Assembly: GCF_026745355.1 (NCBI RefSeq)
Contig: NC_079203.1
Coordinates: 36,489,739 to 36,553,738 of the forward strand
Direction of reading: 5' to 3'
Length of the DNA stretch: 64,000 bases
Origin: Beta vulgaris subsp. vulgaris
Taxonomy: Eukaryota > Streptophyta > Magnoliopsida > Caryophyllales > Amaranthaceae
In this document: positions 50,545 through 62,136 of the stretch, piece after piece
Layout: the number at the start of each line of letters is the position of its first letter
How positions within the stretch are numbered: the stretch's first letter is position 1
Translations under genes and position numbers: made by a program
The notes under the pieces: generated by a model
The model's database searches: none
Seen by the model: only the letters and a program-made list of their open reading frames with translations
Told to the model about the DNA's origin: nothing

Positions 50545-52461
50545 GGGTGCGTTCTTTTCAACTTATTGACCCTGAACTTATTGGACCTTATCTGAATTTA
50601 ACTTATTGAACCTGAACTGAACTTATTAAACTTGATTGGACCTGATTCAACTTATTGGACCTGATTGAACCTGATTGGAACTTATTAGATCTTATTGGAA
50701 CTTATTGACCTTATTGAAACTTATTAGACCTTATTGGCCATGATTGAAACTTGTTAAACCTTATATATTATTGGACCTGATTGAAATTTATTAGACCTTA
50801 TTGGACCTGATTGAAACTTATTTGACCTGATTGAAACTTATTTGACCTTATTAGACAAAAAAAAAATTGACCATTAATAACATAAATATTACCCCTAACA
50901 TAAATACTACCCCTCAAAATTTATTATGAAGTACTCCCTTTGTTTTTTTTATCATTCTCACTTTCTCTATGTGCGTCTCCCAATGCGCTTCTTTGAACTT
51001 AAATATCTTTCATTATATATTAGTAAAATTATAACGATTGAATATTAATAATGTACTAATTGAGACGAATCAAACAAGACCCCACACGACTATATTTTTT
51101 CTTATAGATTGAAAATAATTGAGAAAATTCTCTCTAAGTATCAATAGTGCCAAGATTCTAAGTGAGAAAGATAAAAAAAAAAAAACAGAGGGAATAATAA
51201 TTATTAAAATTCGTCCTTTAAAAAAAAATTATTAATTATCTCTTATGATAATTAATTCAACAAAAAAAATTATTATTTATATATTTGCCTATACATAACT
51301 TTGACCACTAATATATCTAATACTCTTCTTGTTTTGATTTTATAAAGCACTAGTGGAAAACCAAAAGGTTATTAACATTTATTGCTAACAAGTTAAAATT
51401 GGCACATATGAAAAATTCTCACCCCACTTTCATTTATGTGAAGGTAGTAGAATGCATTAACTCCTTATCTCTCACTCTACTTTTATATCTTTCATTGTTA
51501 TTAGTAACGAAAATATGTTCTCTCTAGTTATTCAAAGACGAATTGTAATTATTATGATTATTATTGTTAACCTTAATTATTTGACCATGATTATAATATT
51601 ATTTAATAATAACATAATCACCTAATAGTAATATGAATAATCAGATAATAGACGATAATACAAGTATAATACTATACATTGTAGTACTTTAATAAAAACT
51701 TCTAATAATAACATAATCAGCTAATAGTAATATGAATAACAAATTAATAGACAATAATACAAATATTTAATAAAATAATAGACACTAATACAAGTATAAT
51801 CCTATATAATCATTGTGGTACTTTAATTAAAATTCTAATAATAACATAACGGACAATAATGTTTATTGAACATTGACTATTTGGACCTTATTAGACCTTG
51901 TTGGAACTTATTGGACCTTATTAGACCTGATTGGAACTTATTGCACCTGATTGGAACTTATTGGACCTTATTAGACCTGTTTGGAACTTATTGCCCTTAT
52001 TGGACCTTATTGTATAATAGACAATAATACAAGTACAATACTATACATTGTGGTACTTTAATAAAAAATTCTAATAATAACATAATCAGCTAATAGTAAT
52101 ATGAATAATAAAATAATAGACAATAATACAAATATTTAATAAAATAATAGACACTAATACAAGTATAATACTATATAATCATTGTGGTACTTTAATTAAA
52201 ATTCTATTAATAACATAATGGATAATAATGTTTATTGAACATTGATTATTTGGACCTTATTAGACATTGTTGGAAATTATTGGACCTTATTAGACCTGAT
52301 TGGAACTTATTGCACCTGATTGGAACTTATTGCACCTGATTGTAGCTTATTGGACCTTATTAGACCTGATTGGAACTTATTGCCCTTATTGGACCTTATT
52401 GCAACTTATATGAACTTATTAGACCTGAAACTTAATTTTTTAAGTTGAGTAGAACACACCC
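50545..52461. mobile_element. MITE-like element built of TTATTGGACC decamers (1917 bp)
   Basis: Left GGGTGCGTTCTTTTCAACTTA and right inverse GGGTGTGTTCTACTCAACTTA, with the 3-bp TSD TAA (50542-50544 and 52462-52464). Arrays of ~10-bp words (TTATTGGACC, TGATTGGAAC) occupy 50560-50860, 51880-52015 and 52245-52440. AT-rich filler lies between them. No transposase is present. PIF/Harbinger-like by TSD and ends. Confidence 0.85.
51648..52400. repeat. ~366-bp tandem duplication within the decamer element
   Basis: About 51648-52013 and 52014-52390 share long blocks (ACAATAATACAAGTA, TATAATCATTGTGGTACTTT, AATGTTTATTGAACATTG), including part of the decamer array. Confidence 0.8.
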
Positions 52462-52464
52462 TAA

Positions 52465-52923
52465 ATGATAAAGTAGTAGAGGGTATTTGGTTGTGGAATT
52501 GTGGTTGTGTTTAGCAAATCCTAGCTAGAAGGAACAAGATGAGAAAAATATAGAGTAGTCTTCTTTGGGCTCTTAGTGGAATATCTAGGTGAAGATTAAT
52601 AATGGAAGAAATGAGTATAGGAATTTAGAAGTATGATGGCTACATTTGATGCCTCTCATAATTTAGGTTAATGAAATATAGTAATAGAGGATGAAAATAT
52701 TAATCGAGTATTTTGTGGTAATATTACGGAGTTGGTTGTTTGGTTTATATAAGAGAGAAAATAATACATATGGAATTAAAGTGTTTTTCTAGGAATAAAA
52801 TGAAGAAATAGCGATTGATTGAACGCCCAACTTTAGAAAAAAAGTTGTTTCCCCTTTTTATAGCAAGAGTAGGTAGTTGTTATCTTTATGATAGTGGTAT
52901 ATAGCGTGCTCCTTGTTTTTCTC
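52465..52923. other. Spacer, nothing recognised
   Basis: About 460 bp of AT-rich DNA between two MITE-class elements. No ORF or terminal repeat. Confidence 0.4.
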
Positions 52924-53231
52924 TAAGAGCATGTACAATGGTACATGACTCTCCAACTAGCTCTCCACACTCTCTCATCTATTCTCTCTCTTCAAGCTAC
53001 TCTCAAGAACTATGTCTAAAAACACCCAACAACAATAAAACTCTTTAAAAAGCTCTCCATTCAACTTTTCGTTGTTTTGTAGTTCTCATATCAATAAATG
53101 AACCTCATTTTATATTATGATTAAAGTTATATAAATAAAATTATTCATGTAAATTAAATATAATTACAAAAAAATTATCTTTTTCATAATTTAATTATGT
53201 AATGTGGATTATTTTTTTAAAAAAAATTAAT

Positions 53232-53836
53232 TGTTAGGAAATAGGGTGTTGTAGTTTGATTAATGCGGAACAGAAAATCAATAAAATAATAAAGGTGAGA
53301 AAGAATAAAGATGAACAAACAAAGAACACAAAGATTTACGTGGTTCAGTCAAATTTGACCTACGTCCACAGGTGGGGGATTAGAGCTTCTTCACTATGAT
53401 GGAGAAAACCAGAGAAAATAATACAAGGAGTCCTAAATTCTAGAGGCTAAAAGTATTTCATAAGTTGTGTTTAATAATGAACACCAGGAAGCCCTTTTAT
53501 AATCATAAGGAACCCCGTACAAACCCTAAAAGATAACTCAAAATCGAAAAAATACCAAAAAACGCATGTAGCGTACAAACCAGCGCACCGCCCGACCGGG
53601 TCGAGCGAAATCCGTCCGATCGGGCCCGAGACGAAACAGTTTCGTCACTTCTTCGTAAAACAGTCATAACTTTCTCGTTTGTCAACGAAATTGAGCATAT
53701 GACCTATCGTTGGAAAGATCTTTGAACAAGCTATCACCTGCAATTTGAATAACATCAAAAACATTTATATATTGAGAGATATGTGCATTCAAAGTTAGCC
53801 TTATGCCATTCACAAGATTTCAAGTCATAAATAATA
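53232..53836 (-). repeat. 3' LTR of the gag-only copia element (~605 bp)
   Basis: On + it begins TGTTAGGAAATAGG. It carries internal GTGGTTCAGT and CGCACCGCCCGACCGGGTCG blocks shared with the other LTR. The inner edge has changed from the expected CA, and the neighbouring purine tract places it within two or three bases. Confidence 0.9.
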
Positions 53837-54107
53837 ATCCACCTTGACTTGAAACCGATCAAACAAGATAACTCCACATTAAAAAAATTCCATAAACCTA
53901 TCCATGATAGGCAATCTAGTAAACGGACATCTTCTATAATTGTGTACCGATGCATCTTTGAACACAAAATCCGTATACAAAACCATCAAATGGCCTAGAT
54001 CAAGAGTATAAAGTTACCAACGCCAAGCATGCTTCAAATTGACCAAACTCTCTTCAAACACTTCTTCGTCTCAACAACAAACTCAAAGGTAATTCTAGAA
54101 ACTGAGT

Positions 54108-55457
54108 CATTGGTAGAATACATGCTTATTGTTGCGGTCATTAAGTGGCCTATTGCGGCGGTTTTGGCCGCGCAATAATCAAGCGGGCAATGATAGGTAA
54201 TAAATATATTGCTGCAGTTTTAAACCGCAGCCATATTTGAACATATTGCTGCAGTTTTTGGGAAAAACCGCAACAATATTAGTATTTTATATCAGAATAG
54301 TACAACATATTGCTGCAGTTTCTAGGGAAAACCGCAACAATATGTTGTATTTAATAATAAAAAATACGCATATTGTTGCGGTTTCTACCTAAACCGCAGC
54401 AATAGACGCTAGGCAGGTAAAAAAAAATATATTTTTTAAATTTCTCGAGGCAAAAATATTTTGTGATTACAGTACCATTTTAATATGTTACAGATCTACA
54501 ACAATCCATTGTTACAAACACCCAATACAAAAGAGAAACTACAAAATTAAGAAACTATAACGAAAAGACGAAGAAACCTTAAAATATGAAAATCGAAAAA
54601 AAAAATCTGAAAAAACTACATCACTATACTGTAATGAAACTGTAACTATAACATTAAGAAACTGTAACTAAAAAACTACAAAAAAAAAAAAAAAACAGAG
54701 AAACCTATTACAAATAAAAATTTGAAAATTGAAAAAATGAAAAATAAAAAAACATCACCAAACTACTGTCAAGGCTCATCTTCAAAACATGAGGAACACA
54801 CGACAAAGCAAGTCGAGTGAACGACGAAGGAGGTCGAGCGAACGACGAAGGAGGTCGAGCGAACGACGAAGGAGGTCGAGCGAACGACGAAGGAGGTCGA
54901 GCGACGAAGGGCTGACGAAGGAGCGACGAAGGGCCGACGAACGAGCGAGAAGTCGAGCGACGAATGATGGCCGGCGAACGAGGAGTCTGTGCTGGCGAAG
55001 GATGGCCGGCGAAGGAGGAAAGAAGGGAGTAGGAAGAGGAAGAGGAGAGAGAAAGGAAGAGGAGGAAAAACGACTGTTCATGTGTGTTTAAAAGACTAAG
55101 GGGAAACCCTACTTTGGGTCGCGCGTTTTATATGAAGAAGAAAAAGTCTATTGCTGCGGGTGTTTAAGGAACCGCATCAATAGGCTTGTGAAATTAATGT
55201 CGATATTAAAATATTATTTTTAATAATATTTTAATATATTGCTGTGATTTTTGCTAGAAACCGCAGCAATATGTCTGGTCAAAAAGTCAAATTTTTTTCA
55301 AAAATTTTCTGTTGAAAGCATATTGCTGCGGTTTTTGGCCAAAACCGCAGCAATATGGTTATTTTATATTTTTCCTTTTCTTTTTACGTGATATATGGCT
55401 GCGTAGGGTAAAACCTTAACAATATTACTGCAGCAATAAGCAATTATTCTACTAGTG
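54108..55457. mobile_element. CACTA element, family B (1350 bp), nested in the copia element
   Basis: Right end TTGCTTATTCTACTAGTG-like (...AATTATTCTACTAGTG at 55457). The left end is CATTGGTAGAATACATGC at 54108, a mutated CACTAGTAGAA. Flanks AGT and AAT suggest a decayed 3-bp TSD. Subterminal regions carry many ATTGCTGCGGTTTT...AAAACCGCAGCAAT palindromes. Its right part (55140-55457) aligns with the older copy at 4440-4560 plus 7855-8032. There is no transposase; the ORFs at 54782-55091 are translations of a minisatellite. Confidence 0.82.
54800..54912. repeat. 21-bp minisatellite (GAACGACGAAGGAGGTCGAGC)
   Basis: About five near-perfect 21-bp units followed by degraded GACGAAGG variants to about 55000. 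The length is a multiple of three, so both strands stay open, giving Arg/Ser-rich or Leu/Arg-rich pseudo-proteins. It sits where the other family-B copy has a different GC-rich minisatellite (4090-4210). Confidence 0.9.
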
Positions 55458-55799
55458 AATGATAACAATAATTTTTAAATTGCAATAGTACTTAATAAAC
55501 ACAAAAGTACCAAATTTGAGATAAGAAATAACATAACTAGAACAAAATCTAATGCATAACCAAGATTGCAAATTTATTATCAACTCAAAAAACAATCTAT
55601 ATATCATAGACATAATAAAATCAACACGGTTTCTCGTTTTACCAAGAGATCTCAAAAGGGCACCAATCATGAAGAGATCGTAGAAACCGCAGCCCCAAAT
55701 CTTGTAACACTAAAGTGCAAGATCACCATCAAAAATAGCGTCGGCAATATTTGAAGATTGACCCTCATTAGATCTTTCTCCATTTTTCTTCTTTAATTT

Positions 55800-56475
55800 C
55801 TAACACTCAGATTTAATAAGACCCTTCACATGACAATAGTTACAGATTTTGCCAGAATTCTTTCTACCATGAGCAACCAAAGCATTTGTGTGAGTAGAAT
55901 TATTAGATTTATTAACCAATTTATTGTCAATTAAATCTCTCTGAGTTAAGGTCTCCTTAACATCGTGCAAACTCAAATCATCTTTACCATATACTTGAAA
56001 ATGCTCAAACGAAGGTGGTAAAGAACACAACAACCTAATAGCCATATCCTCATCACCGATCTCAACATCGATATTTTGCAAATCCATAATTATAGAGAAG
56101 AATTCATCTAAATGAGACTCAAACGATTTACCTTCTTTTAGACGAAGATCATGAAGTCTAGATTTTAGTAGTAGACGGTTGGTCACAGACTTTGTCATAT
56201 AAAGTGACTCCAACTTCAACCACAAACCCGCATCAGTCATCTCTTTGGCAACCTCTCTCAAAACTTCACTAGATAGACTTAAATGAATCGCTGAGAGTGC
56301 CTTCAAATCCATATATTCCCATTGATCACCCAGTCATAACGAAGGCTTTTTGGATGCACTTACCAGAGCCTTGTAACAACCACTTTGAACCAGGATGGCT
56401 TTCATCTTTAATTGCCATAGGCCAAAATTTAGTTGCCTATCGAATTTCTCAATATCGTATTTCGTTGAAATAATA
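55800..56475 (-). pseudogene. Copia gag (UBN2-type) with degenerate zinc knuckle
   Basis: Reading from about 56475, KYDIEKFDRQLNFGLWQLKMKAIL is a typical gag N-terminus. One stop interrupts near 56330, then a long frame from 56312 continues IHLSLSSEVLREV, AGLWLKLESLY, LKSRLHDLRLKEGKSFESHLDEF and LLCSLPPSFEHF. It ends with a knuckle-like CNYCHVKGLIKSEC in which the His position is replaced. The stop follows immediately, so gag does not run into protease. RNA packaging by the knuckle is probably lost. The capsid part is well preserved. Confidence 0.9.
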
Positions 56476-56525
56476 AAAAAAAAATCAAACTTATTATATA
56501 AACACCTAAGATCTTAAACAACCAA

Positions 56526-56538
56526 GCTCTTGATACCA
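56526..56538 (-). other. Primer binding site of the gag-only copia element
   Basis: Minus strand TGGTATCAAGAGC, three bases from the end of the 5' LTR; initiator tRNA-Met type. Confidence 0.85.
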
Positions 56539-56541
56539 ATT

Positions 56542-57131
56542 TGTTAGGAAATAGGATGTTGTAGTTTGATTAATGTGGAACATAAAATCAATGAAATGAT
56601 GAAGGTGAGAAAACTATAAAGATGAACAAACAAAGAACACAAGGATTTACGTGGTTCAGTGAAATTTGACCAACATCCACAGGTAGGGGATTAGAGCTTC
56701 TTCACTATGATGGAGAAAACCAGAGAGAATAATACAAGGAGTCCTAAATTCTAGAGGCTAAAAATGTTTCATAAGTTGTGTTAAATAATGAACATCAGGA
56801 AGCCCTTTTATAATCATAAGGAACCCCGTACAAACCAAATCGAAAAAATACTGAAAACGCGTGTAGCATACAAACCGGCGCACCGCCCGAACGGGTCGGG
56901 CGAAATCCGTCCGATCGGGCCCGAGACGAAACAGTTTCGTCAGTTCTTCGTAAAAAAGTCATAACTTTGTCGTTTCTCAACGGAATTGGGCATATGACCT
57001 ATCGTTGGAAATCTCTTTGAACAAGCTATCACCTCCAATTTGAATCACATCAAAACCATTTATAGATTAAGAGATATGTGCATTAAAAGTCAGCATTATG
57101 CGATTCACAAGATTTCAAGTCTTAAATAACA
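56542..57131 (-). repeat. 5' LTR of the gag-only copia element (590 bp)
   Basis: TG...CA on + (TGTTAGGAAATAGG ... TTAAATAACA). It differs from the other LTR by scattered substitutions and small indels, including a missing CCTAAAAGATAACTC block, so the insertion is older than the element at 27047-33703. Confidence 0.92.
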
Positions 57132-57736
57132 TTAATTTTGAATGCTAATATTTAATTTCATAAATTAAATAAAGATAGTAGATTTTGTGTATGAAATATA
57201 TCGAATATTAAGCTCATTTTATAAATAGAGAAAAATTATAGTTGTTGGAATAGTAATTATTACCATGTTTTTTTTTATAAAAATGATCATTAAATGGTTG
57301 TAAGAAGAAAAGAAAACTTAAGTAATTGCAATAGCATGTGGGCTCAAACGTTGGAGAGCTATCTCTCTCCTTCAACCCCAAAGGTATCTCCCCCAAGAGC
57401 CACTTTGCAAAATGTCTCCATGGAAAGACATCCAAGACACTACCAAGAGCCCCATTATTGGGTAAGAGGTAGCTCTCCATTTTCTCTCTCCTTGGAGAAC
57501 TAGTTGGAAAGTCCTATTGTACATACTCTAACTGCTCCCTTGATATTCTCAACGTTTTTGACCTTGCTTATTAAGTATTTTTATTTAACATGTGGTCATT
57601 GACTTTGCTAAATAAGTAGGGATGATGATTCCCTAATACAAGAAACTATCTTGCCTTGACCATATAATCTTTGATCAGGTAAAATATTCCATAACATAAA
57701 GTAATTATTACCTTCTTAAAAAGAGTTGTTAATATA

Positions 57737-58854
57737 TCTCTATTATATAAGGGAAGGGAGGAGCAATGGTGTCCTTTTTTAAAATGCCTATTTCCCCCCC
57801 CCTTCCCTTACTAAATTACAAATGTAATGTCAAAATCAAAATCGGCACTCAAAGAAACTAACGAAAATTAATTTACAACACTCACTCATAAATCACTTTA
57901 AATTTTTTTTTACAAATCACTCATACAATTGAGAAAATCACGTTATAAAAATCGCGCAAATCACTCAAATAATCAGGAAACTTTATTAAAACTTATAATT
58001 TAACATATAAACTAAAACTACTAACCTATAACGTCAATACATACAAAAAGATTTACAAAAATTTGCTTACAAATCACTATTCTCAAGAACCATTCACAAT
58101 TACATACTCACAAAAGTTACCTATAACACAAATCTGAGAAAAACATAAGATTTTGACGGTGATTTCACACATTCATCCATCGGCAATTTGCGAACTTCCA
58201 AAAAGGTACATAATTCTTTTAACCTTCAAAATTATTTCACATTTGTGAAATAAACAATAGCAACTTAGTCGACTGTTATGTAATTAAAAAAATGGAGATG
58301 ATAGCAATGAGTTCAAAAGGGCTTTTATACAATCAGACTTAAATTAAACTCATTTTCATATAAAATAAATTTATTTTTTTCTTAAAAAATGCCTATATTA
58401 AAATTTTTGCCCAATACTTTTGCAAAAAATCCATGTTCAGAAATAAATTTTGAAAAAAAAAACAATATCAAACTTTTTGCGAACAACTTTTGCAAAAATC
58501 CATTTTCTAGAAAAAAAAATAGATTAATTTGCGAAAAGTAACGATTTTTGTTTTTCTAAAAAATATTACAATATCAAATTGTGTATGAAAAATTTAAAAT
58601 TTCATTTAAATATAATTGAAGCTCAAAGTGTTTAAATTTAGAAAAGGACAAGATTTAAAATGATGAAAATTTTAAATATCAATGTGTGAAAACAGAATTT
58701 AGAAGTTAGACAAGGAAAAAAAAACTGAAATTAGTTTATACTTTTCAGTTACAATTTTGGGATCATGGATCAAATTTTACCCTTTCTAATTCCGAAAAAG
58801 GTAGAATTTGTTTTTTAAAAAACTGAGGCACGCATCGCGTGCGTAAATTGCTGA
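57737..58854 (+). mobile_element. Helitron unit 1 of a tandem array, ending CTGA
   Basis: 5' end TCTCTATTATATAAGGG after A; 3' hairpin GCACGCATCGCGTGC at 58828-58842, then GTAAATTG and CTGA at 58851-58854, followed by T. CTGA fits the CTRR rule, although the other copies end CTAG. It has the outer-type 5' part but no inner second 5' end. Confidence 0.82.
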
Positions 58855-60040
58855 TATTATATAAGGGAAGGGGGAGCAATGATATCCTCTTTTGAAACAC
58901 CTATTTTACCCTCCTTCCCTTTTCAAATTACAAAAGGAATGTCAAAATCAAAATCGGCACTCAAAGAAAACTACCGAAAATTAATTTACAACACTCACTC
59001 ACAAATCACTTAAAAGAAGAAACGTTACAAATCACTCATACAATTGAGAAAATCACGTTATAAAAATCACGCAAATCACTCAAATAATCAGGAAACTATA
59101 TTAAAACTTAAAGTTAACATACAAACTAAAACTAATAACCTAGAACATCAATACATACACAAACATTTACAAAAATTGACTTACAAATCACTATTCTCAA
59201 GAACCATTCACAATTAATGGTGGGTCATGATAAAAAATAGAGTTGTATTTGTAGTGAAATCAGAATTTAGAAGTTAGACAGAGAAAAAAATTATTTACTT
59301 TTTTTATAGTGTTTTCTATATATAGTGAAACTTTTATATATATTTGGACCTATATTTTTCTATTATATAATAGCGATTAATTATCAAGGTAAAAAGGTTT
59401 ATGTAAAATATCATCCAAGAATTAAAGTACAACATATCTCTATTATATAAGGGAAGGGGGGAGGCGGGGAGCTATGGTGTCCCCAAATGAAGAGACTATC
59501 TCCTTCCCATTCTAAATTACAAATTCACTTACAAATCAAAGGGGACTTCAAATAAAAATACAAAAATGTAATTATAACAATAATCAATTAATCACTCACA
59601 AGTCAACTAAAATCATAAAATTGCATAATTTACGTTATGCAAATTACTAAAATGAGAAATTTTACAAAAACTTAAAAATTCATTTACGAACTACAAACTA
59701 TGAAAAAATTGACTTGAAATCAAAGTGCCCACTTTCTTTACAATTTATGAAGTACTGTACTTAATTCAAAAATCAACTAAAAAATTTATTATATTAAAAT
59801 TCATAAATAAATTCAATAAAATTTCTATTTTGTTCATATAATTTAACTTTGAAAAGTAAAAAAAATAAACAAAAATAATGGTGAGAGACTTAAGTGACAG
59901 AAACTAAACCAATCAAATTTTGCAACTAAAAACAATTATACTTTGTATGTCTAATGTTCAAATTTTGACTCTTATGCCGAAGAAAATTGAATTCTGTTTC
60001 GAAAAAAATTCAAGCACGCATCGCGTGCAAAAAATTCTAG
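58855..60040 (+). mobile_element. Helitron unit 2 (composite)
   Basis: Begins TATTATATAAGGGAAGG directly after unit 1, lacking the usual TCTC. An inner 5' end TCTCTATTATATAAGGG is at 59437. The hairpin GCACGCATCGCGTGC is at 60014-60028 and the terminal CTAG at 60037-60040. Arrangement as at 34484-36254 but with a shorter outer part. Confidence 0.82.
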
Positions 60041-61143
60041 TCTATTATATAAGGGAAGGGGGGAGCAATGGTGTCCTTTTTTGAAATGCCTATTTTGCCC
60101 ACCTTGCCTTTCTAAATTACAAAAGGAATGTCAAAATAAAAATCGGCACTCAAAGAAAACTACCGAAAATTAATTTACAACACTCACTCACAAATCACTT
60201 AAAAGAAAAAACGTTACAAATCACTCATACAATTGAGAAAATCACGCTATAAAAATCACGCAAATCAGATCACTCAAATTAAATAATCAGGAAGCTTTAT
60301 CAAAACTAATTAAAATTAACATACAAACTAAAACTACTAACCTAGAACGTCAATACATACAAAAATATTTACATAAATTTACTTACAAATCACTATTCTC
60401 AAGAATCATTCACAATTAATGGTGGGCCATGATAAAATATATAGGTGTATTTGTAGTGAAATCGGTTAGAAGTTAGACAAGAAAAAAAATTATTTACTTT
60501 TCTTTTTATAGTGTTTCCTATATATAATAAAACTTTTACATATATTTGGACCTATCTTTTTCTATTATATACTAGCGATTAATAATCAAGGTAAAAAGGT
60601 TTATGTAAAATATCATTCAAGAATTAATGTACGACAAATCTCTATTATATAAAGGAAGGGGGGAGCTATGGTATCCCCGAATGAAGAGACTATGTTACCC
60701 CCTTCCCATTCTAAATTACAAATTTACTTATAAATCAAAGGAGGCATCAAACAAAAATACCAAAAATATAATTATAACAATCACTCACAAACTACAACCT
60801 ATGAAAAAATTGACTTGAAATCAAAGTGTCCACTTTCTTTACAATTTATGAAGTACTGTACTTAATTCAAAAATCAACTAAAAAATTATAATATTAGAAA
60901 TCATAAATAAATTCAATAAAATTTCTATTTTGTTCATAGAATTTAACTTTGAAAAGTAAAAAAAAAAAAACAAAAAAAATGGTGAGAGACTTAAGTGACA
61001 GAAACTAAACCAATCAAATTTTGCAACCAAAAACAATTATATTTCGTATGTCTAATGTTCAAATTTCGACTCTTATGCTGAAGAAAATCGAGTTTCTGTT
61101 TCGAAAAAAATTCAAACACGCATCGCGTGCAAAAAAATTCTAG
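60041..61143 (+). mobile_element. Helitron unit 3 (composite)
   Basis: Begins TCTATTATATAAGGG immediately after the CTAG of unit 2. Inner 5' end at 60639. Hairpin at 61116-61130 with one arm base changed (ACACG for GCACG), and terminal CTAG at 61140-61143. Head-to-tail array of three units, no Rep/Hel ORF. Confidence 0.82.
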
Positions 61144-61201
61144 TATATATATAACTCTACCGTGCGAGTTAAGCTGGACGAGGACTACCTATAGTGACTA
61201 C

Positions 61202-61768
61202 TAGGGGTGAAAGTTCGGTGTGCGGTTTGGATTAGGGCCTAATCCGATCCGAGCCGAATAAAATTTGGATTTCAATTTTTCAATTCGAATCCAAACCAAT
61301 TAGGGTTTGAATCCGATCCAATCCGATCCGAAATTTCATATTCTAGATTGGATCCGATCCGAAAATCCGATTTTAAAAAAAACTCTAGTTTTTCGGTGAA
61401 AAAATTAAGCACAACAACAGCCTAGTAGATTTAGGAAATGAGGAATTAAGTGTATTTAGTGTTTTAGGGGAAGGATTGAATAGCTATGTGTATTGGGCTA
61501 TGGAGTAGGTTTTTTTATAATAAAAAATCAGTTAAGCACTTAACCCATTCCAGATACATAATACAAGGCATATTACTATTTGGTTATATTGGATTTTTGG
61601 ATCCAATTACCCTCAATCCAATCCGATCCGAAAATCCAATTTTTTAAAAAATCTCAATCCGAATCCAATCCGAACCCAATCCGAACACAGTTCGAATCCG
61701 ATCCGAATTACTAATTCAGATTGGATTGGATTGGATTTTGGATTTTATCTGAATAACTTTCACCCCTA
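61202..61768. mobile_element. hAT-type MITE with ATCCGATCCGAA arrays (567 bp)
   Basis: Left TAGGGGTGAAAGTTCGG and right inverse TAGGGGTGAAAGTTATTC, with the exact 8-bp TSD GTGACTAC (61194-61201 and 61769-61776). Both arms are arrays of ATCCGATCCGAA-like words in opposite orientation. No transposase. Confidence 0.93.
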
Positions 61769-61891
61769 GTGACTACATATAGTGACTACTTATGATGACA
61801 AACATTCTCTCCCTTGTTAGTTGTGAAAAAAATTCCAAATTATTATGGTTTTGATACTTTTCTTTTATAATCTAAAAAAAAATGAAGTTCC

Positions 61892-61899
61892 TATATAAA
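61892..61899 (+). promoter_or_regulatory. Candidate TATA box (TATATAAA)
   Basis: A consensus-like TATA box 245 bp upstream of the small ORF at 62137 and in DNA that shows no transposon ends. Positional evidence only. Confidence 0.35.
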
Positions 61900-62136
61900 G
61901 GTGAACTCAATATAAGATAATCTCCAGATTCTGGACAACGTTTAAACCTAATTTGTCAATGTTTGGAAAAACACGCTTAAACAAATTGGGTATATTTGGT
62001 ACAATAGCCAAAAACACCCTTTTGTGGGGAAGGTTTTTTTTTGGGTTCAGGCATCCAACTAGAATGGGTGTAGTAATTAATTGTGAATTTTGATTGGGCT
62101 TTATATTCCCTTCATCTTGTGATCATATACGTATTC

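Larger units (their letters stand above)
53232..57131 (-). mobile_element. Non-autonomous Ty1/copia element, gag only (3900 bp)
   Basis: LTRs at 53232-53836 and 56542-57131 are flanked by the exact 5-bp TSD TTAAT (53227-53231 and 57132-57136). On the minus strand the order is 5' LTR, primer site TGGTATCAAGAGC (complement of 56526-56538), gag, then about 340 bp of AT-rich DNA, a nested CACTA element, and the purine tract AAGGTGGA next to the 3' LTR. Protease, integrase, RT and RNase H are absent although both LTRs and the TSD are complete. Either this family moves as a gag-only derivative or pol was deleted before or after insertion. Confidence 0.9.
52927..57528. mobile_element. Outer MITE with TAA duplication, split by a copia element
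   Basis: Left GAGCATGTACAATGGTACATG and right inverse GAGTATGTACAATAGGACTTT, both followed by CCAACTAG. The TSD TAA is exact (52924-52926 and 57529-57531). Removing the copia element leaves about 700 bp, similar in size and termini to the MITE at 17365-18042. Both arms are CT-rich near the ends (CTCTCCA words). Confidence 0.88.

Noticed and set aside
54782..55091. 100-codon Arg/Ser-rich and Leu/Arg-rich ORFs on opposite strands
   Set aside because: Both arise from a 21-bp minisatellite that keeps all frames open; no domain and no start context.
54120..55440. Regularly recurring ATTGCTGCGGTTTT / AAAACCGCAGCAAT palindromes looking like a CRISPR-type array
   Set aside because: Spacing is irregular, units occur in both orientations, and they lie within CACTA-type ends in a plant genome. 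They are subterminal transposon repeats.
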